The translations under genes were made by a program, and so were the position numbers. The notes under the pieces were generated by a model that was not told where the DNA came from, did not search any database, and saw only the letters and a program-made list of their open reading frames with translations. This document shows, one piece after another, positions 16,526 through 26,267 of a stretch of DNA of 64,000 nucleotides (position 1 is the stretch's first letter; the number at the start of each line of letters is the position of its first letter). Origin of the DNA: JABCYV01 sp963696025. Lineage in GTDB: Bacteria > Acidobacteriota > Terriglobia > Terriglobales > Acidobacteriaceae. The stretch spans positions 806,001 through 870,000 of the forward strand of contig CAVOII010000014.1 in NCBI GenBank assembly GCA_963696025.1. The letters are read 5' to 3'.

Positions 16526-18696
16526 GTCAGTTCTCCGACGACCCCGGCGCGGAATTGAACGAGCTCTTCTTCGAGAGCGCGCAGGAACTGCTGCAAGCAC
16601 TGAACGACGAGGCGCTCAAACTGGAAAAGCGTCCCGGAGACGTCGAAATCGTGCGCACTATCCGACGCATCGTACACACCCTCAAAGGGGACGCCGCCAC
16701 CTGTGGCTACCGGGAGCTGAGCAATTCGGCGCATGAACTCGAAGATGCGTTGTCCCTCGAGAACACATCATCCCACGCTACTCTGGCCGAAGTGGCTTTT
16801 GCCGCCGCGGACACTTTTAGTGCGATGGTGGGTGCCTACCGCCGGAAGGCGAAACCGCCGGCGGCAGAGCCGCTGCGCAAATTGATTCGAGCGCTGACTC
16901 ATACTCCGGAAACAACCCATACGGGCAGCAAGAAGAAAACCTCGAAAGTTTCCAAAGTCCCTGCTGAGAGCTCGTGGACGGAATACGAAAAACTCGCCGC
17001 CGAAAAGGCGCTGGGCCGAGGCAAACGGGTATACCACGTCACGACTCTCATTGATCCCCACTGCGCCATGCCCATTGCGGCCCGGCAACTTCTATTGAAT
17101 GCGCTGACTTCGGTGGGCGAGATCATTGCCGTCCGGCCTGAAGCGGGATCTCCGGCGAGCACCAAACAACTCGACTTGCTTGTGGCCAGCGATAAAGCCG
17201 CTGACCAGCTCAGTGCCAAATGCCGTATTCCCACCGTAATTAGCCAGGTGAGCGTGGAGGCGTTGAAGTCCAAGGCGCCGACTAGGAAGAAGGCAACGCC
17301 AACGCAAGTACCCGCCGAAAAGAACGAGCCTTCGCTTCCTGCCGTGGAAGCAGAAGCACAGGTCATTTCACCTCTGGAAGATGCTCGCGCCCCCAAGGCG
17401 TTCCCCACCACGGCGCCGGAAAACATCCTGCGAGTAGACGCCGACCGGATCGACAGTGTGCTGAACCTGGTAGGCGAGTTGATTATCGGGAAATCCATGC
17501 TGCAACAAGCCTTTCTCGAATTTTCCCGGCGCTTTCCAAAGGAGGCGACGCGCGCCCGTTTCAGCGATGCCATGGCCTTTCAGACCCGGGTGCTGAGTGA
17601 TTTGCAGCGTTCGGTGATGAAGATCCGCATGGTGCCGGTGGAACAACTTTTCCGGCGATTCCCGCGCATGGTCCGGGACGTGGCGAAACAGTGTGGCAAG
17701 GAAGTGGAACTCGTGCTCAGCGGGCAGGACACGGATCTGGACAAGAGTCTGATGGATGCGATCGCCGAGCCCCTGACCCACCTGGTCCGAAATGCCGTGA
17801 GCCATGGTATTGAAAGCACTGGTGAGCGGGGAACCGAAGGCAAACCCGCTCATGGAACTATCCGCCTCACTGCGTATCATCACGGCAATCAAGTGGTTGT
17901 GGAAGTCAGTGACGATGGGCGTGGCATTGACGTGCTGAAGGTAAAAGCGAAGGCCCTGGAAAAGGGCTTGATCACAATGGAAGAAACAGCCCGGCTGACC
18001 GAAACCGACGTTCTCGAACTGGTCTTCCGGCCGGGCTTCAGCACCGCCGATGAAATCACCGAGATTGCGGGCCGGGGCGTCGGCTTGGATGTGGTACAGG
18101 CGGTGCTAAATCGGCTAAAGGGCAGCGTCGACATCGAGACTCGCTCCGGTCAAGGCACCACATTCCGCCTCAAGCTCCCGTTAACCCTCGCGATCATTAA
18201 GGCTTTGTTGTTCAGGGTGGAGCAGCGGCTGTACGCCGTCCCTTTGAATGGAGTCGCGGAAATTGCGCGCGCGCAGGAATCCGACCTGCACCAGGTAGAC
18301 GGCTATGAAGTCTGGCAATTGCGGGATCAGGTATTGCCTTTGGTCCGTTTGGGAAGATCCCCGGGGGAACGTCCGGATCCTAATCCGGGGAAGCTGTTCG
18401 TGCTGGTCATTGCTTTGGGGGAACGTAAACTTGGGTTGATCGTCGACGCTCTCGAAGGCGAGGAAGAACTGGTCATCAAAGCACTCGACGACCAGACCGT
18501 CGCCACAGATCTGGTATGTGGCGCCTCCATTCTCGGCGATGGCCGCGTCGTACTGATCGTGAATCTCGCCGCTATCATTGAACGTCATGCGCGGTCGCGA
18601 CCTGGAGGAAGCAGCAAGGTTAGTTCCGGACTGTTGCTTCAACATGCGGATCGTACGGCGATGCTCCCCCATCCCACAACGGGAGTGCAGCCATGA
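16522..18696 (+). CDS. cheA: Chemotaxis histidine kinase CheA
   Basis: The 724-residue kinase has an N-terminal HPt domain with the phosphorylated His at residue 52 (RIVHTLKGDAATCGY), a variable 110-290 region with a basic, Ala-rich linker, and a dimerisation domain (about 295-365, ILRVDADRIDSVLNLVGELI). The ATPase domain (about 370-560) has HLVRNAVSHGIE, DDGRGID and GRGVGLDVV. A C-terminal CheW-like domain (about 565-700) contains PLNGVAEI and LVRLG. The GTG start overlaps the cheR stop, and its own stop overlaps cheB as ATGA, so expression is probably coupled. No receiver domain is fused to it. Confidence 0.97.
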   Translation: MSQFSDDPGAELNELFFESAQELLQALNDEALKLEKRPGDVEIVRTIRRIVHTLKGDAATCGYRELSNSAHELEDALSLENTSSHATLAEVAFAAADTFSAMVGAYRRKAKPPAAEPLRKLIRALTHTPETTHTGSKKKTSKVSKVPAESSWTEYEKLAAEKALGRGKRVYHVTTLIDPHCAMPIAARQLLLNALTSVGEIIAVRPEAGSPASTKQLDLLVASDKAADQLSAKCRIPTVISQVSVEALKSKAPTRKKATPTQVPAEKNEPSLPAVEAEAQVISPLEDARAPKAFPTTAPENILRVDADRIDSVLNLVGELIIGKSMLQQAFLEFSRRFPKEATRARFSDAMAFQTRVLSDLQRSVMKIRMVPVEQLFRRFPRMVRDVAKQCGKEVELVLSGQDTDLDKSLMDAIAEPLTHLVRNAVSHGIESTGERGTEGKPAHGTIRLTAYHHGNQVVVEVSDDGRGIDVLKVKAKALEKGLITMEETARLTETDVLELVFRPGFSTADEITEIAGRGVGLDVVQAVLNRLKGSVDIETRSGQGTTFRLKLPLTLAIIKALLFRVEQRLYAVPLNGVAEIARAQESDLHQVDGYEVWQLRDQVLPLVRLGRSPGERPDPNPGKLFVLVIALGERKLGLIVDALEGEEELVIKALDDQTVATDLVCGASILGDGRVVLIVNLAAIIERHARSRPGGSSKVSSGLLLQHADRTAMLPHPTTGVQP

Positions 18697-19808
18697 CAAC
18701 CATGCCCGTCCGAGTCTTGGTAGTCGACGATTCCGCGCTCATGCGGAAGCTGATTCCGCAAATCCTGGCGACGGACAGTTCCATTCAGGTGGTCGGCACT
18801 GCCATGGACGGAAACTTCGGTCTGAAAAAGATCGAGGATCTGAAGCCACAAGTCGTAACTCTAGATCTGGAGATGCCGGGCATGGGCGGCCTTGACATGC
18901 TGAAGGAAATCATGCGCCGGCACCGGCTGCCGGTGATCGTGGTCAGTTCACACAGCACCCAGGGAGCGTCGATCACGCTGCAGGCGCTCTCACTGGGCGC
19001 GTTCGATTTTGTGGCGAAACCCCACGACGTTTCGGCGCGTATGCCGCAAATTGCGGCGGAATTGATCGCCAAGATCAAGGCGGCGGCCCAGAGCCGAGGC
19101 GTCACAGTGCGACCGCTTTCGGACAGTTTTCTGAGGTCCACCAAAGTTACTCTCGACCCCAGGAGACAACCCACCAGAGTTGTGGCGATTGGAGTCTCTA
19201 CGGGCGGCCCACAGGCGCTGCAGTACGTGTTTTCCCAGCTGCCAGCAGATTTTCCAGGAACTATTGTTGTGGTGCAACATATGCCGGAGGGTTTCACGGA
19301 GATGTTCGCCCGGCGGCTGGATGAAATCTGCGCTCTCGGAGTGAAAGAAGCCCAGTCGGGCGATCTGCTGCTGGCAGGCCGCGCTCTAATCTGTCCAGGC
19401 AGCCGGCACCTCAAGGTCAAACGCCTGCCGCTGGGCGACGTAGCGGTCTTGAGCGATGACCCGCACGTGAACGGTCATCGCCCGTCCGTAGACGTACTGT
19501 TCAAGAGTGTGGCAGATGAATTCGGTCCAAAGAGCGTCGCTGTCCTCATGACGGGAATGGGCGAAGACGGAGCCAATGGCATGGGCGTGGTAAAAGCGGC
19601 GCGCGGCATGACGATTGCCCAGAACGAGGAGTCTTGCGTGGTATTCGGCATGCCCAAGGCCGCCATTGATCGCGGATTTGCGGTGCGTGTGGTCGGGCTC
19701 GACGCATTGGCCAAAACCTTATTGGCCCAGTGCACGCAAGATCACAGAAGTGAGCTCGCTTCAGACCCAGCCGACAGCAGCAAGGCCGCTGGCGCAGGGA
19801 GAGATTAA
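18693..19808 (+). CDS. cheB: Protein-glutamate methylesterase CheB
   Basis: CheB removes receptor methyl groups and is switched on by CheA phosphorylation. The receiver domain (1-125) has VVDDSALMRK, phosphoacceptor Asp58 in TLDLEMPGMGG and the AKPHD lysine. The methylesterase domain (about 165-350) has its catalytic residues in GVSTGGPQAL (Ser), VVQHMPEGF (His) and MTGMGEDGANG (Asp). Its 371 residues fit the family. Confidence 0.97.
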   Translation: MTTMPVRVLVVDDSALMRKLIPQILATDSSIQVVGTAMDGNFGLKKIEDLKPQVVTLDLEMPGMGGLDMLKEIMRRHRLPVIVVSSHSTQGASITLQALSLGAFDFVAKPHDVSARMPQIAAELIAKIKAAAQSRGVTVRPLSDSFLRSTKVTLDPRRQPTRVVAIGVSTGGPQALQYVFSQLPADFPGTIVVVQHMPEGFTEMFARRLDEICALGVKEAQSGDLLLAGRALICPGSRHLKVKRLPLGDVAVLSDDPHVNGHRPSVDVLFKSVADEFGPKSVAVLMTGMGEDGANGMGVVKAARGMTIAQNEESCVVFGMPKAAIDRGFAVRVVGLDALAKTLLAQCTQDHRSELASDPADSSKAAGAGRD

Positions 19809-19873
19809 CTTTTAACCCGGCAGGCAAGAACAGGATGCCGGCGTTGGATCTAGCAGGAGGAGGAGGTTGCTCT

Positions 19874-20314
19874 ATGGAGCCGTTTGCCCCAGTACGACGC
19901 AGCAAAGATGGCCAGCCCATCCGCTACCTGGTAGTGGATGATTCCGTTTTCGCCCGCAAAAACCTGGCCCGCATCATCGAGACCTTCGGCGGACAAGTCG
20001 CCGGCGAAGCCGGTGACGGTATGACCGCAATTACGGAGTATGAACGAACCACACCCGACATCGTACTCATGGATATCACCATGCCGCAGATGGAAGGTAT
20101 TGAGGCCGCTGAAAAGATTGTGAAACAGCATCCTGAAGCCCGCATTGTTATGGTGTCTTCGGTTGGCTATCAGGAGAACATCGTGGCGGCGTTGCAGCGA
20201 GGTGCGCGCCATTTCGTGCAGAAACCGGTCAAACCGGAAGTGCTGTACGAAGTCATCAAATACGTGCTGGGCGAGGACGGTACCGTGGCTCAAGCTGCGG
20301 GCGCAGGGGCCTGA
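19874..20314 (+). CDS. cheY: CheY-type response regulator
   Basis: The 146-residue protein is a single receiver domain with VVDDSVFARKN, phosphoacceptor Asp67 in LMDITMPQMEG, MVSS and VQKPVKPE. The ATG was chosen because AGGAGG lies seven bases upstream; an earlier in-frame ATG would translate the purine-rich ribosome-binding region as Gly-Gly-Gly-Gly. Phosphorylated by CheA, it probably acts on a motility or other output machine, but no flagellar or pilus motor gene is in the window. Confidence 0.93.
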   Translation: MEPFAPVRRSKDGQPIRYLVVDDSVFARKNLARIIETFGGQVAGEAGDGMTAITEYERTTPDIVLMDITMPQMEGIEAAEKIVKQHPEARIVMVSSVGYQENIVAALQRGARHFVQKPVKPEVLYEVIKYVLGEDGTVAQAAGAGA

Positions 20315-20316
20315 CC

Positions 20317-20808
20317 ATGAAGATGGAGCTGATCCAGCCGTTCATCAACGCGGCCGACGCCGTGCTGGCTCAAGGGCTGCAGTGTCCCATGGCAATGGGA
20401 AGCCTCAGCATGGACGAGGAAGCATATCGTCGCAAAGGCGTAGCTGCCCTGATCTGGTTGACCGGAGACATTGAAGGGCGAATCATCTTCGATCTCGATG
20501 CGGAGACCGCTCTGCGCGTGGCCAGCCGTTTCGCGGGCGCAGAATTGCCAGAATCGGACGAGCTGATTAGGGAGACCGTTTGCGAATTGGCGAACCAGGT
20601 AGCCGGCAACGCGGTCACCACCTTGAACGATCAAGGATTCCATTTCCGGGTCCACCCCCCCGTGCTGCATACCTCCGAGCATGGCGCCCAAAGCAGCGAG
20701 GACACGGAAGCTTTGGTTATGTGCTTTGAAACCAGCATCGGGAATGTCTTCATGAACATTGCGCTGCGTTATAACGGCAGCCAAGAATTGGCGGCGGCCG
20801 GAGCGTAG
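20317..20808 (+). CDS. cheX: CheX-type CheY-P phosphatase
   Basis: The 163-residue protein has the CheX/CheC-type phosphatase signature: an E-x2-N helix within IRETVCELANQVAGNAVTTL near residue 90. Proteins of this family dephosphorylate CheY-P. It begins two bases after the cheY stop and ends the operon. No cheC, cheD or cheZ is present, so this is the likely signal-termination enzyme of the system. Confidence 0.88.
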   Translation: MKMELIQPFINAADAVLAQGLQCPMAMGSLSMDEEAYRRKGVAALIWLTGDIEGRIIFDLDAETALRVASRFAGAELPESDELIRETVCELANQVAGNAVTTLNDQGFHFRVHPPVLHTSEHGAQSSEDTEALVMCFETSIGNVFMNIALRYNGSQELAAAGA

Positions 20809-20879
20809 AAGCATGGGCCTGAAAAGCGCCGCCGTTCAACAGAGGGAGAGAACCAAACTACCCGCCGCAAATTTCTTCC

Positions 20880-22607
20880 TTACGGTCCCGCAAGTGTGAA
20901 TACCGGGTTCTGCGGAGTCGTGGCAGTACCAACTCCATTCTGACCGCTTGCCGCCACCCCAGCATTGGTGACGGTGAATGTTCCCGGAGCTACAGCGGAA
21001 ATTGAAAATGTTCCGTTGTTGGCGGGGTCCGCCATTCCAGTAATAACCATGTTCATGCCTATTCGGAGAGGAGGCGAGCCAGCAGCCGCATAACTATAAG
21101 CTGTGTTTGGGCCGCTCGGAGACGCCGCCGAGATATTAACGGTTGACGGGCGAAAATCGCTCGCCGGAGCCGGCAGATCCAGCGCCAGAGAGTCGGCTCG
21201 TGCAGTACCGGGGAACGTATCAATGATCGACGTGTTGCCCAAATCGCAACTCGAAACATAAACTCTAGTACCGTCGCCCGCGGCCGCTGCCGACAGCCGG
21301 AAGCGCGCAGGGGGAGCAGGAAGAGGAGGAACGGAGGGGCCGCAACCAGCGGGATTCGATGTGTCAACGTCTGTCGATCCCAGTGCAATCGTGCTGGTGA
21401 TCGTATTCGCCGTCGTATTGAAGACGGTCACCCCTGCGCTGATGGATGGATTGCCGGTAAGCGGGTCAGTGCTGAGCTGATAACTCGCGACGTATGCGCG
21501 GCTGCCATCCGGCAACACCGTAATCGAAACTGGGGAGCATCCACCCATACAAACAGAATTCGGTGTGGCTGTCAGATCGACCGTGGCCAAAGCGTTGAGC
21601 GCATCGGTGGAAGCATCCAGCACAACCACCTTCGTCGACGCTGGGTTTGTTACATAAAGCCGGCTCCGGGTCTTGTCATACAGCATGAAGCCGCAATTCT
21701 GTGGCTGGCCTATGCAATTCACGCTGGGACCGACCGAAACGCTGTTTAGCACCGTGTCCGTCGCGGTGTCGATCACCGAAACGCTGCCACTGCCGGGGTT
21801 CAGCACGCTGCCGCTGTTGAGCACGTAAATTCTGGCGCTGTCCGCGCGACCCACCACCCACGCAGGCGCGACGATATGTGCGTCGATATTTGTGGTGACG
21901 CCCAGAATCATTACTCCGGTGGTGGCTGTGTTCAGAGTCTTGTCGGCCGAATTGATGCTGATCACCCACCCTACGCGGGAACTATCGCTTCCAATTGCAT
22001 ACACCTTCTTTCCATCGGGAGTCTCGACGAGCGAATTCGGAGAGAAGCTGTGTGTAACCCCACTGGTGTCCTGCTCGCCAAGGGTGACTAGGTTCATCAC
22101 TACGTTGTTGGCAGTAGAGATTGCCGCGACGGAGTTGGTTCCGGAATTGGCGACGTAAACTGTGGCGTTCTCCGTGGTATTTACAAAGACAGGCGCGGAA
22201 CCGGTCGGTAGACTGGTAGTGGTTATGGGGCCAATACCAGTCGGAGCAAACGACGAAACCGTGTCGTCAAGAAGGTTAGCAAAATACACCTGAGTGCTGT
22301 TGGGCAACAAAGCTGCGTGAACCGGTCCAAGGCCCAGCGGGGCGATGCCCGCATTGGTGTCGCCAGACACATCTAGGCGAGAACTGGTGCCCTGGTTCAG
22401 GGTGCCGTTGCTGTTGGTCCCAAAGCCGTTGCCGTTAATCACCAGAATAAAATGCGATGCTGATGGACTGGGTGGCGTCGGCGTAATGGGCACAGCGACC
22501 GGTCGGAACGTGTCACCGCAACCAATACAGATGGTGATAAGAAGCAGCACCAGCGTATTCAGGGCCGAGCGCAGCAAAGTCCTCAATACCCCAACAAATA
22601 GATCCAT
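20880..22607 (-). CDS. Beta-propeller lipoprotein (YVTN/NHL-type repeats)
   Basis: The 575-residue protein begins with a signal peptide ending in a lipobox-like ICIGC, so it is probably a lipoprotein with its mature part outside the cytoplasm. About six repeats of the type VYVANSGTNSVAAIST or RLYVTNPASTKVVVLDAST mark a seven-bladed-propeller fold like that of surface YVTN-repeat or lactonase proteins. A separate C-terminal segment (about 500-575) resembles the immunoglobulin-like repeats of acidobacterial surface proteins. No catalytic residues are visible; binding or surface roles are possible. Confidence 0.8.
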   Translation of the reverse strand: MDLFVGVLRTLLRSALNTLVLLLITICIGCGDTFRPVAVPITPTPPSPSASHFILVINGNGFGTNSNGTLNQGTSSRLDVSGDTNAGIAPLGLGPVHAALLPNSTQVYFANLLDDTVSSFAPTGIGPITTTSLPTGSAPVFVNTTENATVYVANSGTNSVAAISTANNVVMNLVTLGEQDTSGVTHSFSPNSLVETPDGKKVYAIGSDSSRVGWVISINSADKTLNTATTGVMILGVTTNIDAHIVAPAWVVGRADSARIYVLNSGSVLNPGSGSVSVIDTATDTVLNSVSVGPSVNCIGQPQNCGFMLYDKTRSRLYVTNPASTKVVVLDASTDALNALATVDLTATPNSVCMGGCSPVSITVLPDGSRAYVASYQLSTDPLTGNPSISAGVTVFNTTANTITSTIALGSTDVDTSNPAGCGPSVPPLPAPPARFRLSAAAAGDGTRVYVSSCDLGNTSIIDTFPGTARADSLALDLPAPASDFRPSTVNISAASPSGPNTAYSYAAAGSPPLRIGMNMVITGMADPANNGTFSISAVAPGTFTVTNAGVAASGQNGVGTATTPQNPVFTLAGP

Positions 22608-22841
22608 GTATTCACAGTGATCTCGAAAGAATTTTTTATTCTAATGGTTGAGCGCCATATGCGCCAGAGAGCCGGCGATCTGGCTTTTGGGAATTAGCCT
22701 CTTATACGGTTAGTGTCGAAGGAACACCGGAGAGTTGCTTTGAGGCGGGAACTGCTCGACGCCGGATTGGAATCCATTGGATTGCAAGAGTCGAAAACCT
22801 ACAGGTGCTGACGAATAGATGCGAGGGTCAAATAGCTGATG

Positions 22842-23678
22842 TCAAACGCGTCCGCGCGATTTCTTGCCGGAGGCCACGGCTCGGCCTGCTGTAGCGGCCG
22901 GTTTCTTCTTCCCTTCCATCTCCGCCAGGCTTTGCTTTAGGGCGGACATCAAATCCACCACCGGGGCGAGTTTCTTCGGCTTCTCAACTTCCGCGATCTT
23001 GCCTCCCTCGAGCTTGGTCTGAATGAGATTTTTCAGGTTGTCCTGGAAACTATCGTGATATTTCTCCGGATCCCAGTCGCTGGCTAGAGCCTCGATCAAC
23101 TGATGTGCCACTTTGACTTCCGCCTCTTTCAATTCGACATCGGGGGGGCCAAACCCTTCCACCTTACGAACCTCGTCCGCGTAATACATGGTGTGCAGCA
23201 TGAGTCCGCCTTCATGCGGCCGCAGGAAAACCGTGTACTCGCGATTGTGCATGGTGAGCTTCGCAATGGCGACGTACTCGCTCTCTTCGAGGGCCTTAGT
23301 CAGCAGCGCATAGGGGCGACGGCCAGCTTCTTCGGGCAACATGTAATAGGACGATTCGAAAAACACTGGATCTACTTCGCTGGACTTGACGAATTCCAGA
23401 ATCTCCATGGTCTTGGCGGTCTGGGGCTCGATCTTCTTGATCTCCTCAGGCTCGACTACAACATATTCGTCCTTGCGATACTCATAACCTTTCACGATTT
23501 CGCTACGCTCAACGACTTTTCCGTCCGCCAGGCAGACATACTGTTGCTTGAGGCGAGAAAGATCATCGCGGTGCAGCATGTTGAACGAAATCCCGGAACT
23601 GCGCGCGCCGGAGAAAAGACGTACCGGCATGGAAATCAAGCCGAAGGTAAGATATCCAGACCAAACCGAAGCCGCCAT
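22842..23678 (-). CDS. ku: Non-homologous end-joining protein Ku
   Basis: Bacterial Ku binds DNA ends as a homodimer and recruits LigD for end joining. The 278-residue protein carries the Ku core from AASVWSGYLTFGLISMPVRLF through LHRDD, EYVVVEPEE, FFESSYYMLPEE and the YYADEVR motif, and then a Lys/Arg-rich C-terminal tail typical of bacterial Ku. The ATG was chosen for GGAG five bases upstream. No ligD gene lies in the window, so its partner must be elsewhere. Confidence 0.96.
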   Translation of the reverse strand: MAASVWSGYLTFGLISMPVRLFSGARSSGISFNMLHRDDLSRLKQQYVCLADGKVVERSEIVKGYEYRKDEYVVVEPEEIKKIEPQTAKTMEILEFVKSSEVDPVFFESSYYMLPEEAGRRPYALLTKALEESEYVAIAKLTMHNREYTVFLRPHEGGLMLHTMYYADEVRKVEGFGPPDVELKEAEVKVAHQLIEALASDWDPEKYHDSFQDNLKNLIQTKLEGGKIAEVEKPKKLAPVVDLMSALKQSLAEMEGKKKPAATAGRAVASGKKSRGRV

Positions 23679-23855
23679 GGTCACTCCATTGTCGCAATCG
23701 CGCCAAACTCACGCCAGAGTAGTGAGTTTAGACTACAACCGTGAATTTGATGCACCCTAGATCGCGCAGTAATCGAAAGTTAAAGCACGATATGTAGTTG
23801 TATAACAGCATCGGGTACTCGGAATGGTAGTGCTGCAGCTGATTGTTGAACAAAA

Positions 23856-24623
23856 GTGGAATCCGCGATCGTCATGCATGACTTCGGATCGATCACGAAT
23901 GCCTGGACGGCTTCGATGACCCCAGCTGGCGGTCCGATCTGGATCGCGATACTGGTCACGGTTGGCTTTGCGGCTCTGGCGCGCCTGGTGCGAGGCGTCA
24001 GCACGTCCGGAGCAGTGGGGGGAGCAATTGTTTGTTTTCTGCTATATGCAAGCGCCGGGCCGGGCGCGTTCGCGGTTCTGGTGTCGGTCTTCGTGCTGGC
24101 GTGGTTCACGACTCGCCTGGGCTATCAGCAAAAAATAAAGTTGGGGACGGCGGAAAGGCGTGAAGGAAGGACCGCGTCGCAGGTTTTGGCGAATTTAGTC
24201 GTTGCCGCTGCCTGCGCGGCACTCTATGCCTTCAATCGAAACAGAACATTCCTGCTGGCAATCGTGGCCGTCCTCTCAGAAGCCGCTGCTGACACCGTTT
24301 CAAGCGAATTTGGCCAGGCCCGCAACCAACAGGCGCGCCTGATCACTACCTGGGAAACGGTGCCCGCGGGCACTGATGGCGGTGTAACTGTGGCGGGAAC
24401 TTTGGCTGGAATCGCCGCCGCCGTTCTCGTAAGCATGGTCGGCGCTCTTACTCATCTCACATCATGGAGATGGATGGGAATCTCCGTGGCAGCAGCCATG
24501 AGCGGAATGATCGCGGACAGTTTCCTCGGCGCGTTGCTCGAGCGCCGGCACTGGCTCAACAATGATGCCGTCAACTTCGTAAGCACGTTAATCGCGGCGG
24601 TGACAGCTTCTCTGCTGGCTTGA
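23856..24623 (+). CDS. DUF92 family integral membrane protein
   Basis: The 255-residue protein has about six hydrophobic segments and the DUF92 pattern: GVSTSGAVGGAIVCFLLYASAG near the N-terminus, EAAADTVSSEFGQ near 145, and GTDGGVTVAGTLAG near 178. Plant homologues (VTE6) act as phytyl-phosphate kinases in the chloroplast envelope; the bacterial function is not established. A GTG start is used; an ATG six codons later is possible. It stands alone between Ku and a secreted cyclase. Confidence 0.85.
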   Translation: MESAIVMHDFGSITNAWTASMTPAGGPIWIAILVTVGFAALARLVRGVSTSGAVGGAIVCFLLYASAGPGAFAVLVSVFVLAWFTTRLGYQQKIKLGTAERREGRTASQVLANLVVAAACAALYAFNRNRTFLLAIVAVLSEAAADTVSSEFGQARNQQARLITTWETVPAGTDGGVTVAGTLAGIAAAVLVSMVGALTHLTSWRWMGISVAAAMSGMIADSFLGALLERRHWLNNDAVNFVSTLIAAVTASLLA

Positions 24624-24779
24624 TTTTCTTTCGCTACCAAAAATCAAACACTCTGGGGTCATGTCCAAAGGTTCCTTGAAGACAACATTACCGCATCGGA
24701 CAATGGAAGAGAACCTCAGCCAGAGCGTTGTGCATCCAATCCTCGGGACGAAATCAAATCCGGAACAACCTTAGGCGTA

Positions 24780-25568
24780 ATGAAGATTCGGACCTTCGTA
24801 GTCGGATATGTGCTGGCGTTGGCGCTGCTTGTCTTTGCTCAGCACCATTCGGAGAGGGTGTCAGCCGGGGGCTTTTGCGCCGTCGTGGATCTGACTCACA
24901 CCATTAACGGGCGGGTGCCCACGTACGAACTGGCGGAGAAGGACGCCTATCAAGCGAAGACGATCGCGACTATAGAAAAAGACCACTACTTCGCCCGCCA
25001 GATTTCGTTGCCGGAACACTTCGGGACACACATTGATGCTCCAGCGCACTTCTCTCGCGGCCTGTGGACGGTCGATCAGATTCCACCAGAGCGGCTGATT
25101 GCGCCGATGATCGTGCTCGATGTTAGCGGGAACGCAGGCCGCAATCCTGACTATCAGATTTCTGTCGACGATATTGCCCGCTGGGAGCAGGCGAACGGGC
25201 AGATCCCGTTGGGAGCGGTAGTAATGGCGCGCACCGGCTGGGATTCGCGGTGGGACTCCGCCAATAGCTACCGCAACGCCGATGCCAAAGGCATCATGCA
25301 CTTCCCCGGGTATTCAAGGGATGCCGCTCAATTCCTGGTGGAGGGCCGCAACGTGCTTGGCTTGGGGATCGACACGCTGAGCGTGGACTACGGGCCTTCT
25401 CAGGATTTCGAAGTGCACCGCTACACCCTGGCGCACAGTTTGTATCATCTGGAAAACGTCACGAATCTCGACCGGGTTCCCGCCAGTGGCGCCACCGTCG
25501 TGGTCGCTCCTGCGAAGCTGGAAGGCGGCTCTGGAGGCCCGGTTCGGATTCTCGCTTTAGTGAAGTAA
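24780..25568 (+). CDS. Secreted cyclase/kynurenine formamidase-like metal hydrolase
   Basis: The 262-residue protein has an N-terminal signal peptide (about 1-25) and a cyclase-family domain that begins DLTHTINGRVPTY. The metal-binding signature HFGTHIDAPAHF lies near residue 83, and IDTLSVDYG near 200. Family members hydrolyse N-formylkynurenine or cyclise small substrates; the substrate here cannot be told. Export is less usual for this family. Confidence 0.88.
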   Translation: MKIRTFVVGYVLALALLVFAQHHSERVSAGGFCAVVDLTHTINGRVPTYELAEKDAYQAKTIATIEKDHYFARQISLPEHFGTHIDAPAHFSRGLWTVDQIPPERLIAPMIVLDVSGNAGRNPDYQISVDDIARWEQANGQIPLGAVVMARTGWDSRWDSANSYRNADAKGIMHFPGYSRDAAQFLVEGRNVLGLGIDTLSVDYGPSQDFEVHRYTLAHSLYHLENVTNLDRVPASGATVVVAPAKLEGGSGGPVRILALVK

Positions 25569-25680
25569 TCTAAACCATCATTCCGCCTCACGTTGATCAT
25601 TAAGGTTTTCTCTCGCTTTGATTACGACTTTTCATGGCAAGCTCCACTCCTTCCCATGTTGTAATTGAAGCGGAGGCAAA

Positions 25681-26205
25681 ATGAGCGACCCGCGATATCC
25701 CATTGGCAAGTTCACTTTTGACGGCTCTTTGAACCACACCCAGCGAAAAAAGTTTATTGACGATATCGAGCAGGCGCCTGCAGCTTTGCGAGCCGCCGTG
25801 CAAGACCTCTCGCCGCAACAAATCGAGACGCCTTATCGCGATGGCGGTTGGACTGTGCGCCAGGTAGTCCATCACGTGCCGGAGAGTCACATGAACGCTT
25901 ATATCCGCTTCAAGCTGGCGCTTACGGAAGACGAACCGACCATCAAACCTTACATGGAGGACCGGTGGGCGGAACTTCCCGATGTCGGCTCGACGCCGCC
26001 GGAGGCTTCGTTGGCGCTCCTGGATTCGCTGCACAACCGCTGGGTCCGACTGCTACATACTTTGCGACCGGATGACTGGAAACGAACCTTCCGGCATCCG
26101 GAATTAGGCGTGGTATCGCTGGATAAGAATCTGGCGCTCTACTCCTGGCACGGACGGCATCACATCGCGCACATCACAGAGTTGAGGAAGAAAATGCAGT
26201 GGTGA
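25681..26205 (+). CDS. DinB/YfiT-type putative metal-dependent hydrolase
   Basis: The 174-residue protein fits the DinB four-helix fold of the YfiT/BstA type, with metal-binding His residues in VRQVVHHVPESHM (about residues 60-72) and WHGRHHIAHI near 158. YfiT-like proteins are thiol transferases or metal-dependent hydrolases. GAGG lies about eight bases upstream of the ATG. It stands alone. Confidence 0.87.
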   Translation: MSDPRYPIGKFTFDGSLNHTQRKKFIDDIEQAPAALRAAVQDLSPQQIETPYRDGGWTVRQVVHHVPESHMNAYIRFKLALTEDEPTIKPYMEDRWAELPDVGSTPPEASLALLDSLHNRWVRLLHTLRPDDWKRTFRHPELGVVSLDKNLALYSWHGRHHIAHITELRKKMQW

Positions 26206-26267
26206 TTGATTTCTCCCCGGTTTTTGAGAATCCCAATCTTCTCTGCGACTCTGTGGTGAAATGATTC

